Numbered from the stretch's first letter, positions 8,255 through 17,923 are shown. The stretch: 64,000 bases of DNA from Acidiphilium sp. 37-60-79 (GCA_002279355.1 NCBV01000005.1:55968-119967), one strand, 5' to 3'. Made by a program: numbers and translations. Notes: generated by a model from the sequence alone, not told the origin.

Positions 8255-9536
8255 TGCCACGCTGATCACCAACGCCCGCATCATCGACCCGGCTTCGGGT
8301 TATGACGCGATCGGCAATCTGCTCATCCAAGGCGGGCAGATCGCTGATTTTGGTGCCGGAATTGCCGCACCGGATGGGGCCGTGCGGATTGACGCGACCG
8401 GCCTGATCCTGTGCCCTGGCCTGGTCGATATCCGGGCATCGCTCGGCGAACCCGGCTTTGAATATCGCGAAACCATCGCCTCCGCCGCCATAGCAGCCTC
8501 GGCCGGCGGCATCACCACCATCGCCGCCCTGCCCGATAATGCGCCGCCCAGCGATGACGCCGCGATCGTCCGCGCGCTCGCCAGCGCCGGCGAGGCCACC
8601 CGGCGTATCACCATCCATCCTTATGGTGCGGCGACCCGCTCCTGTCGCGGCGAAACCATCGCCGAATATGGGCTGCTCGCCCAAGCCGGAGCTATCGCTT
8701 TTACCGATGGCGCCCGGGCCATCGGCCCCGCCGCGTTGATGCGCCGCGCCCTGGCCTATGCCAGAGGCTTTGACGCGATTATCGTGCAGCACCCCGAGGA
8801 ACCATCGCTCGCAGGCGGTGCCGCGACCGAAGGCGCGCGCGCCACCTTAATGGGCCTGCCCGGTATTCCCGCCTGCGCGGAATCATTGATGGTGGCACGC
8901 GATCTGCGCCTCGCTGAACTCACTGGCGGTGCGATCCATTTCGCCCATGTCTCAACCGGCGAATCGCTCGATTTGATCCGCCGCGCCAAAGCGTCTGGCC
9001 TGCGCGTAACGTGCGATACCGCGCCGCCTTATTTCGATTTGAACGAAACCGCGATTGGTGATTTTCGCACCTACGCCAAGCTCTCGCCGCCGCTGCGCCC
9101 GGAAGCGGACCGTCTCGCCGTGCGCGATGGCTTGGCCGATGGCACAATCGATGCCATCGCCTCCGATCATCAGCCGCGTGACGCCGATGATAAGCGCCTG
9201 CCTTTCGCTGAAGCCGCCCCTGGCGGCGCGGGCCTCGCCACCTTACTCGCGATCACTCTGGCTCAGGTGCATAATCACTCGCTTGCGCTGCGCAGCGCGC
9301 TGTCGCTTCTGACCAACCGGCCTGCTGCGTTGTTTGGCATCGATCAAGGCGCCGATGGCGCGGGGCGGATTGCGCGTGGTCGCCGCGCCGATCTTTGCCT
9401 GTTCGCGCTGGACCGCTCCTGGCGGATCGAAGCCGGACGCCTACCCGGCAAGGCGCAAAATACCCCGTTCGACGGCCGGGCGGTTGAAGGTGTGGTGATC
9501 GGCACCTGGAAATCGGGCGTCCGGGTGTTCGGATGA
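8247..9536 (+). CDS. pyrC: Dihydroorotase homologue lacking metal-binding HxH, likely non-catalytic PyrX type
   Basis: The protein (429 residues from the ATG at 8247) is clearly a class I dihydroorotase homologue: [57 protein letters not shown]. In active enzymes the first of these reads VDIHxHxREPG; here the HxH is Arg63-Ala-Ser65. The TPHH histidines are also replaced (APPYF). Family knowledge: pyrB-linked homologues of this kind in Pseudomonas and other proteobacteria do not catalyse but help assemble aspartate carbamoyltransferase. I infer the same role here, with an active PyrC elsewhere. Its stop overlaps plsY by 4 bases. Confidence 0.88.
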   Translation: MSDATLITNARIIDPASGYDAIGNLLIQGGQIADFGAGIAAPDGAVRIDATGLILCPGLVDIRASLGEPGFEYRETIASAAIAASAGGITTIAALPDNAPPSDDAAIVRALASAGEATRRITIHPYGAATRSCRGETIAEYGLLAQAGAIAFTDGARAIGPAALMRRALAYARGFDAIIVQHPEEPSLAGGAATEGARATLMGLPGIPACAESLMVARDLRLAELTGGAIHFAHVSTGESLDLIRRAKASGLRVTCDTAPPYFDLNETAIGDFRTYAKLSPPLRPEADRLAVRDGLADGTIDAIASDHQPRDADDKRLPFAEAAPGGAGLATLLAITLAQVHNHSLALRSALSLLTNRPAALFGIDQGADGAGRIARGRRADLCLFALDRSWRIEAGRLPGKAQNTPFDGRAVEGVVIGTWKSGVRVFG

Positions 9537-10120
9537 GCTTTCTCGCCGCCGCACTGCTGGGTTATGCGCTTGGTTCGATCCCGTTTGGACTTTTGCTCAC
9601 GCGCTGGGCGGGGCTTGGTGATATTCGTGCCATCGGCTCGGGCAATATTGGAGCGACCAATGTGTTGCGCACCGGCAAAAAAGGCCTCGCTGCCCTGACA
9701 TTGCTGCTCGATGGCGGCAAAGGCGCCGCCGCTGTTTTGATCATAACCGCTGCCACCCACGGCCCCAATCCAGCGGCGATCGCGGGCCTGTTTGCCGTGC
9801 TCGGGCATTTATTCCCGGTTTGGCTGCGATTCAAAGGGGGCAAAGGGGTGGCCACCGGCCTTGCTGTGCTGCTCGCTTTTTCATTTCCCGTTGGCCTCGC
9901 CGCCTGCGCGCTTTGGCTGATTTATGCGGTATGGAAAAAAATCTCGTCGCTCGCCGCCCTGATGGCCTTTGCCATGGCGCCGATTTTAGCGCTGGTCATC
10001 GGGATTGCATTCAGCAAAATTCTGGTTATCCTGTTGATAACAGTTCTTATTTTTATCAAGCATCGCGCAAATATCGCACGGTTGCGCACCGGCACGGAAC
10101 CGCGCATAAACCTCAGGTAG
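9533..10120 (+). CDS. plsY: Acyl-phosphate:glycerol-3-phosphate acyltransferase PlsY
   Basis: PlsY is an inner-membrane enzyme that moves an acyl group from acyl-phosphate to glycerol-3-phosphate, the first step of phospholipid synthesis. The 195-residue product shows all three cytoplasmic motifs: GSIPFG near residue 12, [12 protein letters not shown] near residue 36 and [10 protein letters not shown] near residue 100, separated by hydrophobic helices. It overlaps the preceding gene by 4 bases, and its TAG stop shares one base with the GTG start of dprA, so pyrB through dprA looks like one transcription unit. Confidence 0.95.
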   Translation: MSFLAAALLGYALGSIPFGLLLTRWAGLGDIRAIGSGNIGATNVLRTGKKGLAALTLLLDGGKGAAAVLIITAATHGPNPAAIAGLFAVLGHLFPVWLRFKGGKGVATGLAVLLAFSFPVGLAACALWLIYAVWKKISSLAALMAFAMAPILALVIGIAFSKILVILLITVLIFIKHRANIARLRTGTEPRINLR

Positions 10121-11220
10121 TGTCCGACCCGATTGCACAACTCCGTTTGATCCGCACCGATGGCGTGGGCCCACAAACCTATCGCCGCCTGATCGATCGT
10201 TTTCGCACCCCTGCCGCTGCATTGGATGCGCTGCCCGGCATCGCCCGCAATGCTGGGCGTGCGATCGCCCCTGCGACACCGAGTGCGGCACAGGCGCAGG
10301 CGGAGCTGGATCGCCACGCGCAATTGGGCGCGACGCCGATTTTCCTGGGAGATACGCTTTATCCGCCGCTGCTTGCCGAATTGCCGGATGCGCCACCGAT
10401 GATTGCCGTGCGCGGCGACCCAGCGTTGCTCGCCCGCCCCACCATGGCCATCGTGGGGGCGCGCAATGCCTCGGTCAACGGCCAGCGTATTGCGGAAACT
10501 CTGGCCGATGATCTGGCCAAAGCGGGGTATAATGTGGTGTCCGGCCTTGCGCGGGGCATTGATGGCGCCGCCCATCGCGGCGCGCTGCGCACCGGCTATA
10601 CCCTTGCCGCAATCCCGGGCGGGATGGACAAAATCTATCCGCCCGAACATGCCGATTTGCAGGCGCGGATTGCCGAGGCGGGCGCGGTGATTGCGGAATC
10701 GCCACCCGGCACGGCGCCGATGGCCCGGCATTTTCCCAAGCGCAACCGGATCATCGCCGGGCTGGCCCTGGGCGTTGTGGTGATTGAGGCTGCGCATCGC
10801 TCGGGAAGTTTGATCACCGCCCGCATGGCGCTCGATTATCATCGGGAATTATTCGCCGTGCCCGGCTCCCCGCTCGATGCGCGCTGCCAAGGCAGCAATG
10901 ATCTGCTGCGCCAAGGCGCGCATTTCACCGAAAACCTCACCGACATTCTTGCCAACCTACCCACCTATCGCGCCGGCTCTGGCTTGGCTGAGCCATCCCA
11001 ACCACCTGTTTTGGCCGCTGATTTTAACGAACGCGACCATGAAGCTGCGCGCACCCATCTGACCGAATTGCTCAGCGCCAGCCCCATGCCGGTTGACGAG
11101 ATCGCTCGGCGCTGTCACTTCTCCCCCGCCGCCCTGTCAGCCGCACTGATGGAGTTGGAACTCATCGGCCGGATCGAAGCCCTGCCGGGCAACCGTGTCG
11201 GTCTGATCGCCCCGGTTTGA
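10120..11220 (+). CDS. dprA: DNA processing protein DprA
   Basis: DprA binds incoming single-stranded DNA and loads RecA during natural transformation. With the GTG at 10120 the protein has 366 residues and starts [23 protein letters not shown] cut here to its helix-hairpin-helix-like beginning; longer upstream starts would run through plsY. It contains the Rossmann motifs IVGARNAS, SGLARGIDGAAHRGAL, AIPGGMDKIYP and PKRNRIIAGLA, and a C-terminal winged-helix domain (PVDEIARRCHFSPAALSAALMELE cut to its first half by eye). The neighbours plsY and topA are usual in alphaproteobacteria. No other competence gene is in the window. Confidence 0.93.
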   Translation: MSDPIAQLRLIRTDGVGPQTYRRLIDRFRTPAAALDALPGIARNAGRAIAPATPSAAQAQAELDRHAQLGATPIFLGDTLYPPLLAELPDAPPMIAVRGDPALLARPTMAIVGARNASVNGQRIAETLADDLAKAGYNVVSGLARGIDGAAHRGALRTGYTLAAIPGGMDKIYPPEHADLQARIAEAGAVIAESPPGTAPMARHFPKRNRIIAGLALGVVVIEAAHRSGSLITARMALDYHRELFAVPGSPLDARCQGSNDLLRQGAHFTENLTDILANLPTYRAGSGLAEPSQPPVLAADFNERDHEAARTHLTELLSASPMPVDEIARRCHFSPAALSAALMELELIGRIEALPGNRVGLIAPV

Positions 11221-11289
11221 TATTTCTGAACCTGGGCGACCCGACCCGCATTTGACCTGGACGGGCAGAGCGCAGAACATATAGGTCTC

Positions 11290-13971
11290 ATGAACGCCAT
11301 TGTTGTCGTCGAATCTCCCGCAAAAGCGAAAACCATCAACAAATATCTCGGTGCTGGCTATACGGTGCTGGCCTCGTTCGGCCATGTCCGCGATTTGCCC
11401 GCCAAGGATGGCTCGGTGGTGCCCGATCAGGATTTTGCGATGTCCTGGGAAGCCGATGATCGCGGCGAAAAGCAGGTATCGGCCATCGCCAAGGCGCTCA
11501 AAGGCGCCGATACGCTGTATCTGGCAACCGACCCTGATCGCGAGGGCGAAGCGATTTCGTGGCATGTGCGCGCCATGCTTGATCAGCGCCACGCGCTTAA
11601 AGGCGTCAATGTTCAGCGCATTACCTTCAATGAGATCACCAAATCCGCGATCCAGGCCGCCCTCAAAGCCCCGCGCGATCTCGACACACCGCTGATCGAA
11701 GCCTATCTCGCGCGCCGTGCGCTTGATTATCTGGTCGGTTTTACCCTGTCGCCGGTGCTTTGGCGCAAATTGCCGGGCAGCCGCAGCGCTGGGCGGGTGC
11801 AATCGGTGGCGCTGCGCCTGATTTGCGAGCGCGAGGCGGAAATCGAGATTTTCCGGGCGCGCGAATATTGGACGGTCGGGGCTGAGTTTCGCACGCCGAC
11901 CGGCGCAACATTCGCAGCACGCCTCACCCATTTGGCCGGCAAGAAGCTTGAGCAGTTCGATCTGGCCAACGCCCAAGCCGCGCATGATGCGGAATCGGCG
12001 GTTGCGCGTGGCAGTTTTTCGGTCGCGAGCGTCGAGAAAAAACGCACCCGCCGCCATCCCAACCCGCCTTTCACCACCTCAACCCTGCAGCAGGACGCCT
12101 CGCGCAAGCTCGGTCTGTCCGCCCAGCAAATCATGCGCCTCGCCCAGCAGCTTTATGAGGGGGTGGAAATTGGCGGCGAAACCGTAGGCCTGATCACCTA
12201 TATGCGCACCGATGGGGTGCAAATGGCCGGTGAAGCCATCGCGGCCGCCCGCAGCCAGGTTAAATCGGCATTCGGCCCGGATTACCTCCCCGCCGCACCG
12301 CGCATCTATCAAACCAAGGCGAAAAATGCGCAGGAAGCCCATGAGGCGATCCGCCCGACCGATTTTTCCCGCACGCCAGAACAGGTCGCCCGCGGGCTCA
12401 GCAGCGAGCAGGCCCGGCTTTATGAGCTGATTTATAAGCGCGCCCTCGCCTCGCAAATGCAATCGGCGGAACTCGATCAAACCAGCGTCGATCTCATCGA
12501 TGGCGCGGGCACCACACTGCGCGCCACCGGCTCGATCCTCGCGTTTGATGGGTTTTTGAAACTATACCGCGAAGGCATCGATGACGGAGCGGAGGATGAT
12601 GAGAGCAAATTGCTCCCCCCGATGGCCAAGGGCGATCCGCTGCGCACCGGTGCGGTCACCGCCGAGCAGCATTTCACCCAGCCGCCGCCGCGCTATTCGG
12701 AAGCCACTTTGGTAAAGAAAATGGAAGAGCTGGGCATTGGTCGGCCTTCCACCTATGCCTCAATCCTCTCCGTGCTGCGCGATCGCAATTATGTGCGCAT
12801 GGATGCGCGGCGCTTCATTCCCGAAGATCGCGGGCGGCTGGTGACGGCGTTTCTCACCTCGTTTTTTGGCCGCTATGTCGATACCGGCTTCACCGCCGGG
12901 CTTGAGCAAAAACTTGATGAAATTTCGGCGGGCGCTGCCGATTGGCGCGCCGTGATGCGCGATTTCTGGACCGATTTTTCGGGCGCGGTTGAACAAACCC
13001 GCGAGCTGAAAGTGTCCGACGTGATCGATGCGTTGGACGAAGATTTGGGCCCGCATTTCTTTCCTCCCCGCGCCGATGGCACTGATCCGCGCGCCTGCCA
13101 GGCTTGTGGCAATGGGCGGTTGGGGCTGAAGCTTGGTCGGCATGGCGCGTTTATCGGCTGCTCGAATTATCCCGAATGCCGCTATACCGGGCGGCTCGCG
13201 ATCGATGGTGGCGGCGATGAAGGCGATACGCTGCGCGATGGTATGCGGCTGCTCGGCGAGGACGCGAACGGCATGTCGGTAACGCTGCGACGCGGCCCTT
13301 ATGGTCTCTATGTGCAACTCGGCGAGCCTGACCCTGAGGATAAAAAATCCAAACCACGGCGCACCTCGCTGCCCAAAGGTCTCGATGGCGAAACATTGTC
13401 GCTGGATCAGGCGCTGGGCTTGCTATCGCTGCCCCGGGTGGTCGGGCTGCATCCGGTCACCGGCCAGGAAATTGAGGCCGGGATTGGCCGGTTCGGACCG
13501 TTTGTGAAAATGGGTCCGCTGTTTGCCTCGCTCGACAAAGATGATGACGTGCTGACCATCGGCATCAATCGCGCGGTCGATGCGATCGCGAAAAAGCAGG
13601 AAGGCATTCGCGATCTCGGGCCGCATCCCAAAGATCAGGCGTCGGTGTTGATCCGCAAAGGCCGGTTTGGCCCATATGCGCAGCATGGCAAGCTGATCGC
13701 GAATCTGCCGCGTGGGGCAACATTGGAGACGTTTTCGCTCGACGAGGCGGTGGCGCTGCTCGCCGAAAAAGGCAAGCCGCTTGCCCCGCGTGGCGGCAAA
13801 GGCAAGACCACGGGCCGGACCACAGGCAAGACCACGAGCAAGACCGCCGTCAAGCCGAAAGCGATAGCAAAACCCAAAACCGAGGCAAAAACAAAGACCA
13901 CGGCAAAGCCCAAGGCAGTGCAAAAGCCGAAGGCTGCTGCGAAAAAGCCGGTTAAGGCCGCGCGCGCATAA
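11290..13971 (+). CDS. topA: DNA topoisomerase I
   Basis: This type IA topoisomerase relaxes negative supercoils. The 893-residue product has the N-terminal TOPRIM domain (VVVESPAKAKTINKYLG; DPDREGEAISWH), the active-site tyrosine Tyr304 in LITYMRTDG, one four-cysteine zinc motif near residues 601-630 (CQACG...GCSNYPEC), and two or more C-terminal repeats with GRFGPF/GRFGPY that replace zinc ribbons in alphaproteobacteria. It ends in a long Lys/Thr/Ala/Pro tail of about 65 residues built from short repeats, likely a DNA-binding tail. The next gene is convergent, with only 6 bases between stops. Confidence 0.97.
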   Translation: MNAIVVVESPAKAKTINKYLGAGYTVLASFGHVRDLPAKDGSVVPDQDFAMSWEADDRGEKQVSAIAKALKGADTLYLATDPDREGEAISWHVRAMLDQRHALKGVNVQRITFNEITKSAIQAALKAPRDLDTPLIEAYLARRALDYLVGFTLSPVLWRKLPGSRSAGRVQSVALRLICEREAEIEIFRAREYWTVGAEFRTPTGATFAARLTHLAGKKLEQFDLANAQAAHDAESAVARGSFSVASVEKKRTRRHPNPPFTTSTLQQDASRKLGLSAQQIMRLAQQLYEGVEIGGETVGLITYMRTDGVQMAGEAIAAARSQVKSAFGPDYLPAAPRIYQTKAKNAQEAHEAIRPTDFSRTPEQVARGLSSEQARLYELIYKRALASQMQSAELDQTSVDLIDGAGTTLRATGSILAFDGFLKLYREGIDDGAEDDESKLLPPMAKGDPLRTGAVTAEQHFTQPPPRYSEATLVKKMEELGIGRPSTYASILSVLRDRNYVRMDARRFIPEDRGRLVTAFLTSFFGRYVDTGFTAGLEQKLDEISAGAADWRAVMRDFWTDFSGAVEQTRELKVSDVIDALDEDLGPHFFPPRADGTDPRACQACGNGRLGLKLGRHGAFIGCSNYPECRYTGRLAIDGGGDEGDTLRDGMRLLGEDANGMSVTLRRGPYGLYVQLGEPDPEDKKSKPRRTSLPKGLDGETLSLDQALGLLSLPRVVGLHPVTGQEIEAGIGRFGPFVKMGPLFASLDKDDDVLTIGINRAVDAIAKKQEGIRDLGPHPKDQASVLIRKGRFGPYAQHGKLIANLPRGATLETFSLDEAVALLAEKGKPLAPRGGKGKTTGRTTGKTTSKTAVKPKAIAKPKTEAKTKTTAKPKAVQKPKAAAKKPVKAARA

Positions 13972-13977
13972 GCGGGC

Positions 13978-14481
13978 TTACCAGAGCGTGATACGCTGCG
14001 GATCGGCCATCATGAGGCGCATCCGCAGCGCCGTCACTGGTTCTCGCAAGAGCGGATGCACCCAATCGGGCGCGATATCGCACAGCGGATCGAGCACAAA
14101 CCGCCGCAAATGAGCGCGTGGGTGCGGTAGGATCGGGGATTTTGTGCGCACGGTCTGGCCGATGGCGATCAAATCCAGATCAAGGGGCCTAGCGGCGTTG
14201 ATGACGGTTCGGCTGCGGCCAAATTGCGCCTCGATCGCGTGCAGCGATGCGAGCAGGGTTTCGGGGTCGGGATTACCTTGCATCAGCACCGCGCCATTGC
14301 AAAAATCCGGCTGATCGGGCACCCGTGGCATCGGCTCGGTACGATACCAGCGTGAAATCAATCTTAAGTTGAGACTTGACAAGCCTTGCAACGATTGAAT
14401 CGCCGCCAAGCAGGTCGCGTGCGGGTCCGTCAAGCCGGGGCCGGGCAGGTTTGCACCAATTGCAATGAGGATTGCATTCAT
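13978..14481 (-). CDS. folK: 6-hydroxymethyl-7,8-dihydropterin pyrophosphokinase
   Basis: FolK transfers pyrophosphate from ATP to hydroxymethyldihydropterin in folate synthesis. The 167-residue protein begins AILIAIGANLPGPG and contains the family core SRWYRTEP, DFCNGAV and RPLDLDLIAIG followed by LPHPRAHLRRFVLDPL. The gene faces away from the NYN-domain gene at 14582, with about 100 bases between the starts; it converges on topA. Other folate genes (folB, folP) are not adjacent. Confidence 0.93.
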   Translation of the reverse strand: MNAILIAIGANLPGPGLTDPHATCLAAIQSLQGLSSLNLRLISRWYRTEPMPRVPDQPDFCNGAVLMQGNPDPETLLASLHAIEAQFGRSRTVINAARPLDLDLIAIGQTVRTKSPILPHPRAHLRRFVLDPLCDIAPDWVHPLLREPVTALRMRLMMADPQRITLW

Positions 14482-14581
14482 GTCCGTATTCCTGGCCTGT
14501 TCATCGCGATTGGTTTAGCGTATCTGGATCACGGTCGCGTTTCACTATATTTATCCATTTTCCGCGACGAGGATCATTACA

Positions 14582-15154
14582 ATGCGGCTTCTGCCTCAAG
14601 ACAAAACAGCTCTTTTCATCGATGGCGCGAATCTTTATGCGGCGTCACGGGCGATGGGATTTGATGTCGATTACCGACGATTGCTGGAGTTTTTTGGGCG
14701 GGTCAATCTGATTCGCGCCTATTATTACTCGGCTTTGTTGGAGACCGAGGAATATTCCCCGCTCAAGCCGCTGACCGACTGGCTGGCCTATAATGGCTAT
14801 ACGTTGGTCACCAAGCCGGCCAAAGAATTTACCGACGCCACCGGCCGCCGCCGGGTCAAGGGCAATATGGATATCGAGTTGGCCATCGATATGCTGGAAC
14901 TGGCCGATCATCTCGATCACGTCGTGCTGTTCTCGGGCGACTCTGATTTTCGCCGATTGGTCGAGGCCGTGCAGCGGCGCGGCGTGCGGGTGACGGTAGT
15001 CTCAACGGTGAAAAGTGCGCCGCCCATGATCGCCGATGAGTTGCGCCGCCAGGCCGATCAATTCGTTGATCTCGCTGATATTGCTGGTGAATTCACCCGC
15101 CGGATGGCCGAGCCGCGCAATCGTCCGGCACGCGACGAGGATGCACTGGAATAA
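14582..15154 (+). CDS. LabA/DUF88-like NYN domain protein, putative ribonuclease
   Basis: The 190-residue protein is a single NYN (PIN-like) domain. The acidic residues expected to bind a metal ion are visible: Asp14 and Asn17 in FIDGANLY, Asp97 in KGNMDIELAIDM, and Asp120/Asp122 in LFSGDSDF. Proteins of this group are thought to cut RNA; LabA in cyanobacteria affects clock output. A GAGG ribosome site lies 8 bases before the ATG. The stop lies about 50 bases before the uracil-DNA glycosylase gene on the same strand, so the two may be co-transcribed. The RNA target is unknown. Confidence 0.88.
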   Translation: MRLLPQDKTALFIDGANLYAASRAMGFDVDYRRLLEFFGRVNLIRAYYYSALLETEEYSPLKPLTDWLAYNGYTLVTKPAKEFTDATGRRRVKGNMDIELAIDMLELADHLDHVVLFSGDSDFRRLVEAVQRRGVRVTVVSTVKSAPPMIADELRRQADQFVDLADIAGEFTRRMAEPRNRPARDEDALE

Positions 15155-15205
15155 TTGCACAGGTCAGGCACGGTTTCGGTCAGTCGAGCGTTGGGCGCCG
15201 TCCCC

Positions 15206-15847
15206 ATGCGTGCAACGCCAACGCCCGATTGCCCGCTCTGCCCGCGGCTCGCTGAATTTCGCGCTGCGAATCGCGTTTCATTCAGCGATTGGTACAATGC
15301 CCCGGTCCCTTGCTTCGGACCGGTGGATGCGGAATTGCTGATTATCGGGCTGGCGCCGGGCTTGCGCGGTGCGAATCGCACCGGACGGCCATTCACCGGC
15401 GATTATGCCGGTCAATTGCTTTATGAAACATTATTAAAATTTGATTTTGCCGCCGGACAATATGCCGAGCGGGCCGATGATGGGCTCGTTTTGCGCAATT
15501 GCCGAATCGTCAATGCGGTGCGCTGCGTGCCGCCGCAAAACCGGCCCTTGCCCGCAGAGATTGTGTCCTGCAACCGATTTCTCGCGGCTGAACGGGCGGC
15601 GATGCCAAATGTGCGCGCGATTGTGGCGTTGGGCGGCATTGCCCATCAGGCGGTGCTTCGAGCCTATGGATTGCGGCAAAGTTTTGCCAAATTCGGCCAT
15701 GGGCGGGTCACCACCCTCCCCGATGGAGTGATCCTCACCGATAGTTTTCACGTCTCGCGCTATAATACCAACACCAAGCGCCTCACCACAATCATGTTCG
15801 AGGCGATCATCGCCGAACAAGCGACGCGATTGCGACCGCCCGCTTAG
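15206..15847 (+). CDS. Uracil-DNA glycosylase, family 5 (UdgB type)
   Basis: The protein (213 residues from the ATG at 15206; a TTG at 15155 would add 17) removes uracil and possibly hypoxanthine or other damaged bases from DNA. The UdgB motif GLAPGLRGANRTGRPFTGD is at residues 48-66. Four cysteines that would hold a 4Fe-4S cluster are at positions 9, 12, 107 and 122. The C-terminal motif is HVSRYNTNTKRLT, where many family members have HPS...NT. It lacks the Asp of family 1 enzymes, as UdgB proteins do. It follows the NYN-domain gene on the same strand. Confidence 0.88.
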   Translation: MRATPTPDCPLCPRLAEFRAANRVSFSDWYNAPVPCFGPVDAELLIIGLAPGLRGANRTGRPFTGDYAGQLLYETLLKFDFAAGQYAERADDGLVLRNCRIVNAVRCVPPQNRPLPAEIVSCNRFLAAERAAMPNVRAIVALGGIAHQAVLRAYGLRQSFAKFGHGRVTTLPDGVILTDSFHVSRYNTNTKRLTTIMFEAIIAEQATRLRPPA

Positions 15848-15854
15848 CATCCGC

Positions 15855-16523
15855 CTAGCTATAGCGTTCTTCCAGCCACGGATCGGCATTGTTGTTATAG
15901 CCACGCGTTTCCCAAAAACCGCGTTGATCGGCGCTCGCGAAGCTGATGCGCCGCACCCATTTCGCGGATTTCCATAAATAATAGCGTGGCACCATCACCC
16001 GCACCGGCCCGCCATGCTGGCGGCTGATCGGCCCACCATTCCATTGATGCACCAGCAGGCAATCCGCCCCGGCAAACTGCTCGAGCCGCAAATTGGTGGT
16101 GTAATTATCATGGGCCTCGAACAGCACATGGCTCACCACAGGCTGCGGTTTGACCAGATCAATCAGGGTTTGGATCGACACGCCGCGCCATTGATTGTCA
16201 AACCGCGACCATTGGGTCACGCAATGCATATCGGCGACCAAATCGGTTTGCGGCAGCGCCATCAGGCCCGGCCAATCGAGGGTGATCGGGTTGTCCACCA
16301 GCCCATCGAGCGTGAGGCGAAACGCGTCGCGCGGGATTTCCGGCTGGATGCCCAAATCCAGAATCGGCCAATCGGTCACTTCGCGCTGACCCGGCGGCAG
16401 GCGCTGGCCCGGCGCGGCGGTGGTGCCGGTGAGCAGTCGGCCTTCACGCGCCCATTCTTGTTTGGTGCCGATCAGCTTGTTCTTGATCGCGCCCAAAATC
16501 GTTATCGGGGGTTTTTCGGTCAT
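15855..16523 (-). CDS. Sulfite-oxidase-like molybdopterin oxidoreductase
   Basis: The 222-residue product matches the molybdopterin domain of the sulfite oxidase family. The molybdenum-binding cysteine is Cys101 in MHCVTQWSRFDNQWRGV, and other family blocks are FRLTLDGLVDNP, HDNYTTNLRLEQF and HGGPVRVMVPRYYLWKSAKWV. No Tat or Sec signal is visible, unlike MsrP, so it is probably cytoplasmic. The substrate is unknown. The start at 16523 was chosen because the frame before it overlaps smpB, which ends at 16531. It needs molybdenum cofactor, while the mod transporter locus in this window looks broken. Confidence 0.87.
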   Translation of the reverse strand: MTEKPPITILGAIKNKLIGTKQEWAREGRLLTGTTAAPGQRLPPGQREVTDWPILDLGIQPEIPRDAFRLTLDGLVDNPITLDWPGLMALPQTDLVADMHCVTQWSRFDNQWRGVSIQTLIDLVKPQPVVSHVLFEAHDNYTTNLRLEQFAGADCLLVHQWNGGPISRQHGGPVRVMVPRYYLWKSAKWVRRISFASADQRGFWETRGYNNNADPWLEERYS

Positions 16524-16530
16524 TGATGTC

Positions 16531-17028
16531 TCATCCACGGTTGCGCATGAGGCGCGCTTTGTCACGATCCCAATCGCGTTTGGCAACGGCCGCACGCTTA
16601 TCATGCAGTTTGCGGCCCTCGGCGATGCCGAGCGTAACCTTGGCCATGCCGCGCGGATTGAAATGCACATCGAGCGGCACCACGGTCGAACCCTGGCGCG
16701 CAATCGCGCCGAGGAGCGTGTTGATTTCTTTGCGCTTGAGCAGCAATTTACGAGGCCCCTTGGTATCAAAGCGCGAGAGCACGCCGCCTTGATATTCGGG
16801 GATATACATATTGAACAAATACATCTCGCCCTCGCGCTCACCGGCGAAGGCTTCGGTCAGAGTCGCCCGGCCCATGCGCAGCGATTTCACTTCCGCGCCG
16901 CGCAACACAATTCCGGCTTCCACAGTGGAAAGGATCGTATAATTAAACCGCGCCTTGCGATTTTGCGCCGCAATTCCGTGCGAAATCAGGCCGGATTTGC
17001 GCGCATCAGCCTTGCTTGGACTGGCCAC
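16531..17028 (-). CDS. smpB: tmRNA-binding protein SmpB
   Basis: SmpB brings tmRNA to stalled ribosomes. From the GTG at 17028 the protein has 165 residues. It has the family core NRKARFNYTILSTVEAGI, LRGAEVKSLRMGRATLTEAF and KRKEINTLLGAI, and the basic tail with KLHDKRAAVAKRDWDRDKAR. An ATG at 17076 in frame lies inside dapA and seems less likely. The GTG is 4 bases after the dapA stop, in the usual dapA-smpB order of alphaproteobacteria. Confidence 0.93.
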   Translation of the reverse strand: MASPSKADARKSGLISHGIAAQNRKARFNYTILSTVEAGIVLRGAEVKSLRMGRATLTEAFAGEREGEMYLFNMYIPEYQGGVLSRFDTKGPRKLLLKRKEINTLLGAIARQGSTVVPLDVHFNPRGMAKVTLGIAEGRKLHDKRAAVAKRDWDRDKARLMRNRG

Positions 17029-17032
17029 CGGA

Positions 17033-17923
17033 TCAGGTCTTTGCGGGCAGCGAAATGCCGACGCTGGCGAGCGCATCGCGCATGCGCGCACGGGCCGCTT
17101 CGGTCAGCGGGGCGAGCGGCAGGCGGCAATGCTCGGTGCCAAAGCCGAGCAGGGAGGCGGCGAATTTGGCCGGAGCGGGATTGGTTTCAAAAAACATCGC
17201 ATCATGCAGCTCCAGCAGCCGCGCCTGGATCGCCATCGCACCCGCAACATCGCCCCGGCGCCACGCCTGATGCATTTCCGCGCAAAGCTTCGGCGCGATA
17301 TTGGCGGTGACCGAAATGCAGCCATGGCCGCCAGCGGCAAGATACGCCAAGGCGGTATGATCCTCGCCCGAGAGTTGGCAAAAATCCGCCCCGCAGGTCG
17401 CCGTGGTGTGCAGCGGGCGGGTGAGATTGGCGGTCGCGTCTTTGACGCCGGCGATATTGCGGTGATGGGCAAGCTTGGCCATGGTCGCAACCGACATGTC
17501 GATCACCGACCGCGAGGGAATATTATAGATAATCAGCGGAATATCGATTGCATCCGCAATGGCGGTGTAGTGCAGCACCAAGCCGTCTTGCGTGGGTTTG
17601 TTGTAATAAGGCGTAACCACGAGCACGCCATCGGCCCCAACGGCCTGGGCATGGCGGGCCAGACCGACCGCCTCGGCGGTAGCGTTGGAGCCCGCACCGG
17701 CAATCACCGGCACGCGTTTACGCGCCACGCGCACGGTCAATTCCACCACGCGCTTATGTTCCTCATGGCTCAGGGTCGGCGACTCTCCTGTGGTGCCGAC
17801 CGGCACCAGACCGTCAGTGCCTTGCTCGATTTGCCATTCGATGAATCGCTCGAGGGCAGGCTCATCGATCCGGCCATCATGATGCATCGGGGTGATCAGG
17901 GCTACCATTGAACCGTGGAACAT
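17033..17923 (-). CDS. dapA: 4-hydroxy-tetrahydrodipicolinate synthase
   Basis: DapA condenses pyruvate with aspartate semialdehyde in lysine and diaminopimelate synthesis. The 296-residue length is standard. The Schiff-base lysine is Lys161 (GVKDAT), the catalytic tyrosine is Tyr133 (YNIPSRS) and the GTTGE motif is at residues 43-47. The start at 17923 has a GGAG site 6 bases upstream; an ATG 12 bases earlier and longer in-frame extensions have no such support. The gene is divergent from the lytic transglycosylase gene and leads into smpB. Confidence 0.96.
   Translation of the reverse strand: MFHGSMVALITPMHHDGRIDEPALERFIEWQIEQGTDGLVPVGTTGESPTLSHEEHKRVVELTVRVARKRVPVIAGAGSNATAEAVGLARHAQAVGADGVLVVTPYYNKPTQDGLVLHYTAIADAIDIPLIIYNIPSRSVIDMSVATMAKLAHHRNIAGVKDATANLTRPLHTTATCGADFCQLSGEDHTALAYLAAGGHGCISVTANIAPKLCAEMHQAWRRGDVAGAMAIQARLLELHDAMFFETNPAPAKFAASLLGFGTEHCRLPLAPLTEAARARMRDALASVGISLPAKT

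Noticed and set aside
9820..10119. Extension of the dprA frame upstream of 10120
   Set aside because: It lies inside plsY in another frame. The GTG at 10120 overlapping the plsY stop gives the correct dprA N-terminus.
13790..13971. Short repeats at the 3' end of topA
   Set aside because: They encode the Lys/Thr/Ala-rich tail of the protein and have no constant spacers, so they are not a CRISPR or noncoding repeat.
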